From the NCBI GenBank assembly GCA_944387615.1, contig CALXFP010000226.1, positions 1 through 34,371 of the forward strand: a stretch of DNA of 34,371 nt. Reading direction: 5' to 3'. The notes beneath the pieces are model-generated. The model was not told the DNA's origin. It searched no databases and saw only the letters and a program-made list of their open reading frames with translations. The position numbers were made by a program, and so were the translations under genes. Origin of the DNA: an uncultured Oscillospiraceae bacterium. GTDB lineage: Bacteria; Bacillota; Clostridia; Oscillospirales; Oscillospiraceae. Positions within the stretch are counted from its first letter, which is position 1. Every line of letters begins with the position of its first letter. This document shows positions 17,286 to 24,933 of the stretch, in pieces.

Positions 17286-17314
17286 ATTCTATCAAAATAT
17301 ATGGCTTTTGTCCA
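17286..17314 (-). promoter_or_regulatory. Sigma-A promoter of tig
   Basis: On the minus strand TGGACA (17314-17309), a 17-bp spacer and TAGAAT (17291-17286) preceded by TGA. The -10 and the bases after it are identical over 16 nt to those of the rplS promoter (17279-17294 against 23187-23202). The predicted start near 17279 gives a leader of about 65 nt. Confidence 0.75.
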
Positions 17315-17333
17315 TACTTTTCTGAAAATTCTT

Positions 17334-18023
17334 TTAGAAAATTACCGTGTAGGGATGAAAACCCAAATAGTCGGCCGACACAAGTCGGAATTCCACTCCA
17401 TTCCAAAGCCCTTCCATTGCAAGTTTGTGGCTGCCGCCATGCAAATGGCCATAGAAACAGCGGCGTACTTCGTACTTTTCCAGAAGTTCCAGTATTTCCG
17501 GGCATTCATATCCTTTATATCGGGGCGGATAGTGTAGAAAAACCAATTTTTCCTTTTCGCCTGCTGCTTTCAGCGATGCCTCCAAGCGGATCAGCTCTCT
17601 GCGAAAAACCTTCTCGTCATGCTGGCCTGACCGTTGTTCCTCAAAAAACCAGCCTCTTGTTCCGCAAATGGCCCAATCGTCATAAAAATAACAATTATTA
17701 TTCAGCAAATGCAAATCCTGAAAACCGTTGTCAGTGCAAAATTTCCCGAATTTTGCAGCTGTGCTCCACCAATAGTCGTGATTCCCTTTCAGGATAATTT
17801 TCTTTCCGGGAATTTCATTGATCCAGGAAAAATCTTCTCTGGCCCCAGACAAGTCCAACGCCCAGCTCAAATCCCCCAGCAGGACCGTGGTATCTTCTGG
17901 TCGAATATTGGATAAACCTGTTTTCAGTTTCTCCATGTAACCAACCCAGGCACCGCCAAAAACATCCATAGGCTTCGGTGCGCCCAGGCATAAGTGCAAA
18001 TCCCCAATGGCGTATAGCGCCAT
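17334..18023 (-). CDS. Metallophosphoesterase
   Basis: A 229-residue calcineurin-like phosphoesterase with the metal-binding motifs in order: GDLHLC (residues 7-12), GDLSWALD, GNHDYWW, then LHYPP and GHLHGG near the end. These bind two metal ions and hydrolyse phosphate esters. The substrate is not identifiable; candidates are cyclic nucleotides or phosphoproteins. It has no membrane segment. It is the last gene of the lepB operon, 26 bp after the small membrane protein gene, with GGGAGGTG at its start. No clear terminator separates it from the tig promoter; an AT-rich weak hairpin lies just after the stop. Confidence 0.88.
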   Translation of the reverse strand: MALYAIGDLHLCLGAPKPMDVFGGAWVGYMEKLKTGLSNIRPEDTTVLLGDLSWALDLSGAREDFSWINEIPGKKIILKGNHDYWWSTAAKFGKFCTDNGFQDLHLLNNNCYFYDDWAICGTRGWFFEEQRSGQHDEKVFRRELIRLEASLKAAGEKEKLVFLHYPPRYKGYECPEILELLEKYEVRRCFYGHLHGGSHKLAMEGLWNGVEFRLVSADYLGFHPYTVIF

Positions 18024-18049
18024 GGCGCACCTCCCTTCCCTATTTTTCC

Positions 18050-18217
18050 TCAGAAAATCCGAAAAAGCATCGGTATCAGCGTAATCAAGAAAACGCCGGC
18101 TGCTGACACCAGGATCACCTTACGCAGTGCACCTTTTCCGGAAACTGCCTGATCCATTTTGTCAGAAAATAGTGCTGCAATGATAGCAACCAGCAAAATA
18201 TATGCCGTCAAATCCAT
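18050..18217 (-). CDS. Small two-helix membrane protein, hypothetical
   Basis: A 55-residue protein with a hydrophobic segment at about residues 2-17, a short basic and polar loop (SDKMDQAVSGKGALRK) and a second hydrophobic segment to the end. The ATG at 18217 has AGGAGG seven bases upstream; a longer frame start at 18250 has none. It overlaps the end of the threonine-synthase-like gene by 10 bp, so translation is probably coupled. I do not recognise the family. The composition and the good ribosome binding site argue that it is real. Confidence 0.65.
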   Translation of the reverse strand: MDLTAYILLVAIIAALFSDKMDQAVSGKGALRKVILVSAAGVFLITLIPMLFRIF

Positions 18218-19221
18218 TGCATTGCCTCCTGCTCCGACACACCCAGACATTCTGCCACAGTCTTCAGACTTTTCATAGGACTTTTCTCAGAGAGAATCAC
18301 CGCATGGCGCGTCTGCCCTGTTTTGGCCCGGTAATCCATCAGGCCACCGTAAGCCAGTGCTCCGGCAGGTTCCAGCAAATATTCATGGGTTCTGAACACG
18401 CTGGGAATAATCTGCTTTACCCGTTCTGTGCTGACAACGCTGACATACAGCCCATTCTGCAATCTTTTCAAAAGGCTTTCCGATGGTGTGTAGACTCCCC
18501 CGCTGCGGCAAACTTCCAGATAGCGTTCCACTTCCGAAGTTCCTCCACATGCAAAAATCAATCGCTCCAGGTCTTCCGGAACCGCTGCATCTGCTTCCGG
18601 AATCATGGTCGGCACGCTGACGGTATCCGTGCGAAGCTGACCGTGACACAAAAAATCCCACAGGCTGTTGTTTTCATTGCAGCAGCATAGAATATTACCA
18701 ATGGGCAGTCCCCAGCTCCGGGCGTACCAGGCGCTCATGGGGGCCGAGAAATCGCCGGAAACAACGCTTATATCCGCAGTTTCAATTCCGGATTGTCTCA
18801 ACTGTCCAAAAATACCGAACAGCACCGCAATACGAACACCAATCCTTGCCCAGTCCCCCGGTGTTTGCACCTCACTGCTCAACCGGAGCGTCAGATTACT
18901 GACCAAACAATCAAAACTCCAATCCGGATTGTGCCAGGTTTCCCCTACCAAAATCCGGTGGTGCAATGTCTGCAGCCGCACCGGAAAGCGTCCCACAGAA
19001 AAATCTACATCCCAACTTGTCAGTTCAGTACGAAACAGCACATTCAGAACTTCCGCTACGCACTCATTAAATGGCTTTTCAAGCAGTCTCTGAATCTCTT
19101 CGCCAGAAAAATGAGGCATATGAAATGGCAAGTACAGTCCTCCATCTGGGGCTCGATTTTCCAAAAGAGCACGCTGGGCTGTAAAGGCATCCCGGTTATT
19201 TCGTGTGGTTACATACAGCAC
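18208..19221 (-). CDS. Threonine synthase-like protein without the PLP lysine (probable pseudoenzyme)
   Basis: A 337-residue homologue of ThrC (usually 430-500 residues). The N terminus matches ThrC (RAPDGGLYLP, residues 23-32), and later parts align well: VSGDFSAPMSAWYARSWGLPIG with the VPSGNFGD...GLPV region, then CNENNSLWDFL, and EPAGALAYGGL near the end. The PLP site HGPTLAFKD of ThrC aligns with HNPDWSFDC (97-105), putting Asp104 at the Schiff-base lysine. The next ~90-100 residues, including the SGDTG phosphate loop, are missing. It therefore should not bind PLP. The frame is intact and starts at GTG with AGGAG upstream, overlapping the dipeptidase gene by 26 bp, so it is kept as a protein rather than decaying. 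Function unknown. Confidence 0.75.
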   Translation of the reverse strand: MLYVTTRNNRDAFTAQRALLENRAPDGGLYLPFHMPHFSGEEIQRLLEKPFNECVAEVLNVLFRTELTSWDVDFSVGRFPVRLQTLHHRILVGETWHNPDWSFDCLVSNLTLRLSSEVQTPGDWARIGVRIAVLFGIFGQLRQSGIETADISVVSGDFSAPMSAWYARSWGLPIGNILCCCNENNSLWDFLCHGQLRTDTVSVPTMIPEADAAVPEDLERLIFACGGTSEVERYLEVCRSGGVYTPSESLLKRLQNGLYVSVVSTERVKQIIPSVFRTHEYLLEPAGALAYGGLMDYRAKTGQTRHAVILSEKSPMKSLKTVAECLGVSEQEAMQWI

Positions 19222-20161
19222 GTTCCATCACTCCTATGGCGTTGTTCCAATAGATGTTCCGTACAGTTTGGGCATCCAAGCCCCGCTCCATCAGTCTCTG
19301 GGCCAGCACTGGCCAGCTTTGAACGCCTTCAAACCCATCAGGCATCTGGCTGATGCCATCCAGGTCGCCGCCAAGCACAATGTGCGTGCCATCAGGATCC
19401 AGTTCCAAAAAATGGAAAATATGATCGCAGATCGTATCCAATGTAGGCTTATCCCCTGTAAAGTCTGCATATGCGTTATATCCTGCAACACCACCAGTTT
19501 CACAGATAGCCCGGAACATGTCATCGGTCAGATTTCGGCTGGCATCCCAAACCGCTCTGCTGTTGGAATGGGTAGCGATAACAGGGGCATTGGTCATGTG
19601 TATAATATCCCAAAACCCTTCATCACTGATATGACTGACATCAACCAGCATACCCAGCCGTTGGGCTTGGCGGACATATTCCTTTCCCTGGTCTGTCAGA
19701 CCACCACCAGTCTGGTGAGAGCCAGTCAAAGGATTCTTCTCGTTCCAGCCCAAGGTAGAAATCCGGAATCCGACTGCGTACAAATCCTCCAGCAATTCCG
19801 GATCGTAGCCAAAGCCCGCAGTTCCTTCCAGCGTCAGAATTGCCGACATGATTCCTTTGCTTAAGTTCTCCTGAATTTCTTTCGGTGAATAAGCAATGGC
19901 AATCGAGTCACTGTGCTTGCTTACCTCTCGCTGAATGGTAGCAAGTTCTCGTTCAAAAATCACCACCGGAGAAAGGTGATACCAATCTTCCATAAACGGT
20001 GTGGTAAAGCAGGCAAAACACTGGGCATATCCTCCCAGCTTTGCAGCCCGCTCCAAATCGATATGCAGAGTATTTTTCTTCAGGCTCCCCGCCTGGTTCA
20101 GGTCTTCTCCCAGCAGCGCCAGGGCCGTATCACAATGAAAATCAAAAACCGGGAACTTCAT
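19196..20161 (-). CDS. Membrane dipeptidase family zinc peptidase (M19)
   Basis: A 321-residue renal-dipeptidase-like enzyme that hydrolyses dipeptides at a two-zinc site. The ligands are visible: FHCDT (H9, D11), TLEGTAGF (Glu), VSHISDEGFWDI (His), THSNSR (His) and GGDLDGI. There is no signal peptide, so it is cytoplasmic here. The start ATG at 20161 overlaps the yraN stop as ATGA; the frame also opens further upstream but without a better site. Several bacterial M19 enzymes take D-amino acid or Gly-containing dipeptides, which may point to peptidoglycan peptide turnover, an inference. Confidence 0.9.
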   Translation of the reverse strand: MKFPVFDFHCDTALALLGEDLNQAGSLKKNTLHIDLERAAKLGGYAQCFACFTTPFMEDWYHLSPVVIFERELATIQREVSKHSDSIAIAYSPKEIQENLSKGIMSAILTLEGTAGFGYDPELLEDLYAVGFRISTLGWNEKNPLTGSHQTGGGLTDQGKEYVRQAQRLGMLVDVSHISDEGFWDIIHMTNAPVIATHSNSRAVWDASRNLTDDMFRAICETGGVAGYNAYADFTGDKPTLDTICDHIFHFLELDPDGTHIVLGGDLDGISQMPDGFEGVQSWPVLAQRLMERGLDAQTVRNIYWNNAIGVMERAVCNHTK

Positions 20162-20523
20162 TGAAAGGCATCCTCCATGTGATGAATTTCCGGACAAACT
20201 GTTTCCATACCTTCCGGTGCATAAATTTCAATAACATCGAATCTGGGCTGCAGCTGCGTAGGATTTTCCGATAAGTATAAGGAAGCCGTAGTGCGAAGTC
20301 TTTCTTGCTTGCGCGCATCCACATATTCCAGAGCCTTGGCAAACTGTGCCGACTTTCGCAGCTTCACTTCTGCAAAAACCAGATATTTTCGATTTTTCAC
20401 GATCAGGTCAATTTCTCCAAAGCGGCAGCGGTAGCCGCTGGCTACCAGATGATACCCATGCTTTCGAAGATATTCTGCAGCAATCGCTTCCCCCCAGGCA
20501 CCGGTAAGGTTACTTCTCCCCAT
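20158..20523 (-). CDS. yraN: YraN family protein (UPF0102, restriction-endonuclease-like fold)
   Basis: A 121-residue protein with the family core G-E-A-IAAEYL, FGEIDLIVKNRKYLVFAEVKLR (acidic FGEID plus EVK, the nuclease-like D-ExK arrangement) and DARKQERL. YraN proteins are often encoded next to rnhB and are thought to be nucleases or Holliday-junction-associated proteins; biochemistry is sparse. It overlaps rnhB by 14 bp at its start and the dipeptidase by 4 bp at its end. No extra domains are present. Confidence 0.92.
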   Translation of the reverse strand: MGRSNLTGAWGEAIAAEYLRKHGYHLVASGYRCRFGEIDLIVKNRKYLVFAEVKLRKSAQFAKALEYVDARKQERLRTTASLYLSENPTQLQPRFDVIEIYAPEGMETVCPEIHHMEDAFQ

Positions 20524-21124
20524 AGAACTTTTTCAGGAAGCTCCTGCGGTGGATGGGACTGGCGCCATACTGACGAAGCGCTTCGTAATGTGCTTTGGTA
20601 CCATAGCCCTTGTGAATCTCAAAACCATACTGCGGATATTGCTTAGCCAGTTCCACCATCAGATTGTCACGGGTGACTTTAGCCAAAATAGATGCCGCCG
20701 CAATATTGGCGCTCAGGCTGTCCCCTTTGATGACTGTTTGAACCGGAACACCGAAATCCCGTTCCCGATTACCGTCAATCAATACCATGTCCGGGCGAAC
20801 ATCCAACTGAGACAATGCCCGCTCCATAGCCAGGAATGTAGCCTGCAGAATATTGATCTCATCAATTTCTTCCTGAGAAGCCAGTCCAATGCCATAAGCC
20901 ACCGCCTGCTCTTGAATCAAAGGAAACAGCTCACGGCGCTTCTTATCCGTCAATTTTTTGCTGTCAGTCAGGCCGGGGATCTCCAAATGCTCAGGAAGAA
21001 TCACTGCCGCAGCACACACCGGCCCCGCCAGCGGGCCGCGTCCGGCTTCATCCACACCGCAGATCACTCGATAACCCTGGGCATAAAAGCTGTCTTCAAT
21101 CTGCCACATATTTTCTAAACTCAT
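20510..21124 (-). CDS. rnhB: Ribonuclease HII
   Basis: A 204-residue RNase HII that cuts RNA in RNA-DNA hybrids and removes single ribonucleotides from DNA. The signature DEAGRGPLAG is at residues 25-34 (catalytic D25, E26). The third acidic residue lies in VLIDGNR, and DSLSANIAAASILAKVTRD, which carries the last acidic site, is intact. Length is typical. Its start overlaps the rbgA stop by 4 bp. The rbgA-rnhB-yraN order is common in Firmicutes. Confidence 0.96.
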   Translation of the reverse strand: MSLENMWQIEDSFYAQGYRVICGVDEAGRGPLAGPVCAAAVILPEHLEIPGLTDSKKLTDKKRRELFPLIQEQAVAYGIGLASQEEIDEINILQATFLAMERALSQLDVRPDMVLIDGNRERDFGVPVQTVIKGDSLSANIAAASILAKVTRDNLMVELAKQYPQYGFEIHKGYGTKAHYEALRQYGASPIHRRSFLKKFYGEK

Positions 21125-21993
21125 AGCATGTCCTCCGGCATCTCCAATGTAAATTTTCCCAGTTTTCCACTGCGGAATTCATCCAAAAGCATTTTGGACA
21201 TACGTTCTGTATTTACCTCACCGCCGGAAATCAAATAACCACGTTTTCTGCCAGCCAGCTCAACCAATTCCCAGCCGGGGGTGCCCTCCGGCGCTTCAAC
21301 TTTATACCGTTCCAGCAGCACTTGCGGATAGTATTTATGCAGCAGCTCCATCAGGCGGCAGGCCAGCTCCTCAATGTCAATGACCCCTTCTTTTACCGCC
21401 CCGGTATACGCCAGCATCATGCCAACCTCCGGGTCATCGAATTTGGGCCAGAGAATACCCGGCGTGTCCAGAAGCTGAAGGCCGCTGTCGACCGTAACCC
21501 ACTGTTTTCCTCTGGTAACACCTGGACGATTTTCCGCTTTTGCACCTTTTCTGCCGGAAATCTGGTTAATCAGGGTAGACTTTCCCACATTGGGAATCCC
21601 CACAACCATAACACGCAGCGGTCGGTTCATTCCTCTTGCGCCGTCTCTTTGCAGTTTTTCTGCGCAGGCAGCCCTTGCGGTCGGTGTAAAATCTGCGATG
21701 CCCTTTCGACTTTTGCAGTCTGTAGCCAAAACACTGATACCTTTTTTACGAAAATAAGCTGCCCAACGCTGGGTTGCATTGGGATCAGCAAGATCCATAC
21801 GATTCAGCACTAAAATCCGAGGTTTTCCACCGCAGATAGCATCAATATCCGGGTTGCGGCTGGAAATGGGAATCCGGGCATCCACAATTTCACACACCGC
21901 ATCCACCAGCTTCAGATCTGCCTCAATCTGCCGCCGGGTCTTGGTCATGTGACCGGGATACCACTGAATATACATCTGCTCGTTCTGATTCAT
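21121..21993 (-). CDS. rbgA: Ribosome biogenesis GTPase RbgA (YlqF)
   Basis: A 290-residue circularly permuted GTPase. The motif order is G4 first (NRMD, residues 64-67), then the P-loop GIPNVGKST (132-140), then DTPG (176-179), which is the hallmark of this class. The N terminus MYIQWYPGHMTKTRR is the conserved RbgA start. In B. subtilis it is required for the late step of 50S assembly at helix 92 of 23S rRNA. It overlaps both lepB and rnhB by 4 bp. Placement after rplS and lepB is the standard Firmicutes arrangement. Confidence 0.95.
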   Translation of the reverse strand: MNQNEQMYIQWYPGHMTKTRRQIEADLKLVDAVCEIVDARIPISSRNPDIDAICGGKPRILVLNRMDLADPNATQRWAAYFRKKGISVLATDCKSRKGIADFTPTARAACAEKLQRDGARGMNRPLRVMVVGIPNVGKSTLINQISGRKGAKAENRPGVTRGKQWVTVDSGLQLLDTPGILWPKFDDPEVGMMLAYTGAVKEGVIDIEELACRLMELLHKYYPQVLLERYKVEAPEGTPGWELVELAGRKRGYLISGGEVNTERMSKMLLDEFRSGKLGKFTLEMPEDML

Positions 21994-22595
21994 TGAATAA
22001 CTCCTACTCTATCGAAGTCCCGCAGCTGCTCATTGTGGTTGGTTCCAGGCAGCATCAAGAAAATGGCTTTGCCCAGGACTTCCCTCTTGTCAATCTGTCC
22101 AATTTCCGGAGACCGACTGTCCAGAGAAACACCACGGTTATCTCCCAGGACAAAAATAGAATCCTCCGCCACAACCAGCGGAAAATGCATTCCCTCTTCC
22201 CGTGTCGTCAGATTATGGGTATAGTCCTCCTGGAGAGCCTGTCCATCCACATAGACAATTCCCTGGTCAAAATCGATATCTACCGTCTGCCCTTCCGTGG
22301 CAATCACCCGTTTGATGATAGGTTTGCCATCGTCAAACGACTCTTTGCTGATGACAACGACATCACCATGCTTCGGCTCGTGATAAAACGTATTGCTCAG
22401 CAGCAGCAGATAATCTCCGTCCCAAAGCGTAGCATACATGGAGTCACCCGAAACCACAATCACCCGAAACAGCAGCAAAAACAACAGGAAAATAGCAATC
22501 AGCAAAAACAGCCAGTCATGTAAATATAAAACAACAAGCTGTTTCCAGTTTAATTTTCGTTCTTTTGTACTTCTCTTTTCTGCGTTTGAAGCCAT
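21990..22595 (-). CDS. lepB: Signal peptidase I
   Basis: A 201-residue type I signal peptidase that cleaves signal peptides outside the membrane. One N-terminal membrane helix (about 20-43) is followed by the nucleophile motif SGDSMYATL (Ser52), the general base in PIIKRVIA (Lys95) and GDNRGVSLDSR. It is the short Gram-positive form with a single anchor. The ATG at 22595 is preceded by AAGGAGG; the frame opens at 22646 but the extra part is leader sequence that forms a hairpin. It heads the operon down to the metallophosphoesterase gene. Confidence 0.95.
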   Translation of the reverse strand: MASNAEKRSTKERKLNWKQLVVLYLHDWLFLLIAIFLLFLLLFRVIVVSGDSMYATLWDGDYLLLLSNTFYHEPKHGDVVVISKESFDDGKPIIKRVIATEGQTVDIDFDQGIVYVDGQALQEDYTHNLTTREEGMHFPLVVAEDSIFVLGDNRGVSLDSRSPEIGQIDKREVLGKAIFLMLPGTNHNEQLRDFDRVGVIQ

Positions 22596-22661
22596 AATTG
22601 CCTCCTTATTATGCGGTGGCCAGGCCGTTGTATCTGCATAATGCACCGCATCCTGTTTGTC

Positions 22662-22690
22662 AGTATACCATAACCAATCCAGGTTTTCTA
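22662..22690 (-). promoter_or_regulatory. Sigma-A promoter of the lepB operon
   Basis: On the minus strand TAGAAA (22690-22685), a 17-bp spacer and TATACT (22667-22662) preceded by TGG (extended -10). The predicted start is near 22655. The short leader can fold an 8-bp stem (ATGCGGTG, 22611-22618 with CACCGCAT, 22644-22651) that ends just before the ribosome binding site. Confidence 0.65.
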
Positions 22691-22725
22691 TAACAAAGTG
22701 TAAAAAATTCCAGCTATCCCGGAAT

Positions 22726-22762
22726 GAATAAAAAGAGAGGGCAATGCCCTCTCTTTTTATTC
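22726..22762 (-). terminator. Intrinsic terminator of rplS
   Basis: A 17-bp stem (22726-22742 with 22746-22762) and three-base loop. The GC part is GAGAGGGC/GCCCTCTC and the flanks are A5/T5, so the minus-strand transcript ends in TTTTTATT. It lies 9 bp after the rplS stop and separates rplS from the lepB promoter; the symmetric A/T flanks could also stop plus-strand transcripts. Confidence 0.92.
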
Positions 22763-22771
22763 GATAGCAGG

Positions 22772-23119
22772 TTAAACCTTCTCCTTGACCTTTGCGGACT
22801 TGCCGAAGCGGTCACGCAGGTAGTACAGCTTTGCACGACGAACCTTGCCCTTACGCACGGTCTCGATCATAGCAACATTGGGAGAATGCAGGGGGAAAAC
22901 CTTCTCGCAGCCCACGCCGTAGGAAATACGACGAACGGTGATGGTCTCGCCGATACCGCCATGCTTACGGGCGATAACGGTGCCTTCAAACACCTGGATA
23001 CGCTCACGAGAGCCTTCCTTGATGCGCACATGCACACGAACGGTGTCGCCAACCCGTGCTTCGGGCAGCTCTTCCTTCATGTACTGGCTGTTCAGAGCCT
23101 TTACCAAATCCATTTTCAT
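22772..23119 (-). CDS. rplS: 50S ribosomal protein L19
   Basis: A 115-residue L19 of normal length. Conserved blocks are [49 protein letters not shown] and [11 protein letters not shown], ending with [19 protein letters not shown]. It binds at the 30S-50S interface. It forms a single-gene unit here with its own promoter, leader and terminator, while rbgA and lepB follow from a separate promoter. AGGAGGAC precedes the ATG at 23119 and is complementary to a leader segment. Codons are strongly biased as in other ribosomal protein genes. Confidence 0.97.
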   Translation of the reverse strand: MKMDLVKALNSQYMKEELPEARVGDTVRVHVRIKEGSRERIQVFEGTVIARKHGGIGETITVRRISYGVGCEKVFPLHSPNVAMIETVRKGKVRRAKLYYLRDRFGKSAKVKEKV

Positions 23120-23187
23120 GTCCTCCTTAAATATTAGGCGTTCATGCGCACGAGATCCGTCGCAGAGGACTCACCTTGATTTCAGAC
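23120..23187 (-). promoter_or_regulatory. rplS leader with anti-Shine-Dalgarno pairing
   Basis: The transcript from about 23187 to the ATG contains GTCCTC (complement of 23165-23170), which pairs exactly with GAGGAC of the ribosome binding site (complement of 23120-23125). A small GGCG/CGCC-type stem could form between. Ribosomal protein L19 leaders are known in Firmicutes and act by autogenous control. I infer a similar role but could not match it to that RNA family by eye. Confidence 0.45.
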
Positions 23188-23193
23188 CGATTT

Positions 23194-23222
23194 ATTCTAT
23201 CATAGTATTCTTAAAAAATCAA
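23194..23222 (-). promoter_or_regulatory. Sigma-A promoter of rplS
   Basis: On the minus strand TTGATT (23222-23217), a 17-bp spacer and TAGAAT (23199-23194) preceded by TGA. An A/T-rich stretch upstream resembles an UP element. The predicted start is near 23187. The rest of the 225-bp gap up to the amidase stop at 23345 shows no other gene and no clear terminator. Confidence 0.75.
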
Positions 23223-23344
23223 GAATAATTTAAAATATTTTTGTTTGATTCTGTAAAATCTGTGGTCGTGTCAGGACGATATTCTTTTTACTTGTTATGG
23301 ATTTTTCAGGCCTGCTGCATATTTCCCTATCATCTTTATTTCCG

Positions 23345-23929
23345 TCACAAAAGTGTCCCTAAATCAGTGAAGCCAAAGTACCGAAGTATTCCATAATAAA
23401 TTCCTCTGGCAAACCCTTGCGGGTCATTTGCCAGTTTCTCCGCATCGGATGGGTTGGTCAAATACGCCAGTTCTACCAGCACCGCCGTCATGGTAGTACG
23501 CCGTAAGACGAATAACGACGGATTCACCCGAACGCCATTGTCTCGTGTTCCGGCCTGCTCCACCAATCCAATTAAAATATGCTGTGCCAACCAGTACGCC
23601 TGAGTAAACGTCTGATAGACATACACTTCACTGCCATTGATCGTCGGGTTGACATTGGCATTACAGTGAATGCTGATGAAATAATCCGCCGGCCAGGAAT
23701 TGGCCATGTTTACCCGTGTTTGCAGACTTGTCAAATTATTGACCCCCAGCACAGTTTCTGGCGTCGGCCTGGATACCCGAACTCTAAATCTGGGGTCCCG
23801 CTTCAGCAGCTGCGCAAGATACATCCCCACCACATATGTAATATCCTGTTCCCGCAGTCCATTGCCTTCAGCTCCGGTGTTAGGGCCGCTGGGATTGTGT
23901 CCTTGGTCAATAAAAATACGAATTGGCAT
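23345..23929 (-). CDS. N-acetylmuramoyl-L-alanine amidase (Amidase_3)
   Basis: A 194-residue zinc amidase that cuts the bond between N-acetylmuramic acid and the stem peptide. Zinc ligands are visible: FIDQGHNPS (His11), GLREQD (Glu27), FISIHCNAN (His) and the catalytic glutamate in VLVELAYLTNPSD. It is only the catalytic domain: no signal peptide, SH3 or cell-wall binding repeats, so it is either cytoplasmic until lysis, exported by another route, or a spore/phage-type enzyme. The ATG at 23929 has TAGGAGA seven bases before it; 14 extra residues from 23971 lack such a site. Confidence 0.88.
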   Translation of the reverse strand: MPIRIFIDQGHNPSGPNTGAEGNGLREQDITYVVGMYLAQLLKRDPRFRVRVSRPTPETVLGVNNLTSLQTRVNMANSWPADYFISIHCNANVNPTINGSEVYVYQTFTQAYWLAQHILIGLVEQAGTRDNGVRVNPSLFVLRRTTMTAVLVELAYLTNPSDAEKLANDPQGFARGIYYGILRYFGFTDLGTLL

Positions 23930-24045
23930 TTCATCATCTCCTACTTGCTTATACAGTATTGTATTCACCAATTTTCTGTTTTGCTAAATCCTACAGTGAT
24001 ATTCAACAAAAATGCGTCATAAGGAAAAGGAGTGACATTTCCATC

Positions 24046-24074
24046 TGGACTTATTCATACACATTGTGTAGAAT
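24046..24074 (+). promoter_or_regulatory. Sigma-A promoter of the AIM24-family gene
   Basis: TGGACT (24046-24051), a 17-bp spacer and TAGAAT (24069-24074). The predicted start near 24081 leaves a leader of about 42 nt ending in GGAGGT before the ATG. In the same 193-bp divergent gap a weaker minus-strand pair for the amidase gene (TTAGCA, 18 bp, TACAAT) can be traced. Confidence 0.6.
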
Positions 24075-24122
24075 AAATTTGTACAGCAACAACCAAAAAA
24101 CAGAATCTGGAGGTGCAATTGA

Positions 24123-24803
24123 ATGCGTTATGAGATGAAAGGTGGAAACTTCCCTGTTGTGGTCTGTGACCTGGAAAGCGGCGAGAAGATGATTACAGAA
24201 AAAGGTTCCATGGTTTGGATGAGCCCGAATATGCAAATGGAAACCCACGGCGGCGGACTGGGGAGAATGTTTTCCAAGGCTTTTTCCGGCGAGAGTATGT
24301 TCCAGAACACATACACTGCCAAGGGTGGGCCGGGAATGATTGCGTTTGGTTCCAGTTTCCCTGGACAGATTAAAGCCATCACCATTGCACCAGGCCAAGA
24401 AATGATCCTGCAGAAAAGTGCCTTTCTTGCAGCAGAATCCGGTGTAACCCTCTCTATTCACTTCAACAAGAAATTGGGGACAGGTTTTTTCGGCGGTGAA
24501 GGCTTTATCATGCAGCGGCTCTCCGGAAGAGGCACGGCATTTGTCGAAATTGACGGCGAACTGGTAGAGTATGAACTGAAACCCGGCCAGCAAATTATCG
24601 TGGACACAGGTAATGTAGCTGGCTTCACACCGGAGGTTCAAATGGATATCCGGCAGGTTCCGGGAGTAAAAAATATGTTGCTGGGCGGCGAAGGATTGTT
24701 CAACACCGTCCTGACCGGTCCTGGGCGTGTATGGCTGCAAACCATGCCAATTTGCAACGTAGCTGCCTCTATTCGCCCCTACATTCCCACCGGCAACGGT
24801 TGA
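24123..24803 (+). CDS. AIM24 / TIGR00266 family protein
   Basis: A 226-residue all-beta protein of the TIGR00266 (AIM24, former DUF124) family. Signs are the N-terminal GGNFPVVVCDLESGEKMITEKGSMVWM, the glycine-rich centre GGLGRMFSKAFSGESMFQNTYTA, and the C-terminal GGEGLFNTVLTGPGRVWLQTMP, which ends most members. No signal peptide or membrane helix. The bacterial role is not established; the mitochondrial relative Aim24 is needed for membrane organisation. GGAGGT lies 7 bases before the ATG. It stands alone between the amidase gene (divergent) and the polyamine operon. Confidence 0.9.
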   Translation: MRYEMKGGNFPVVVCDLESGEKMITEKGSMVWMSPNMQMETHGGGLGRMFSKAFSGESMFQNTYTAKGGPGMIAFGSSFPGQIKAITIAPGQEMILQKSAFLAAESGVTLSIHFNKKLGTGFFGGEGFIMQRLSGRGTAFVEIDGELVEYELKPGQQIIVDTGNVAGFTPEVQMDIRQVPGVKNMLLGGEGLFNTVLTGPGRVWLQTMPICNVAASIRPYIPTGNG

Positions 24804-24933
24804 TAACAGACCGCTCCGCTTCAAGTGCAATGATTCCGCTTTTCTGAGAATTGACAAAAAGCATTTGTGGCTTTCACCACTGCAATGGTCATTTCTCCTG
24901 AAATTACAAAGTAAATCCGTGGTTTTCTAATAA

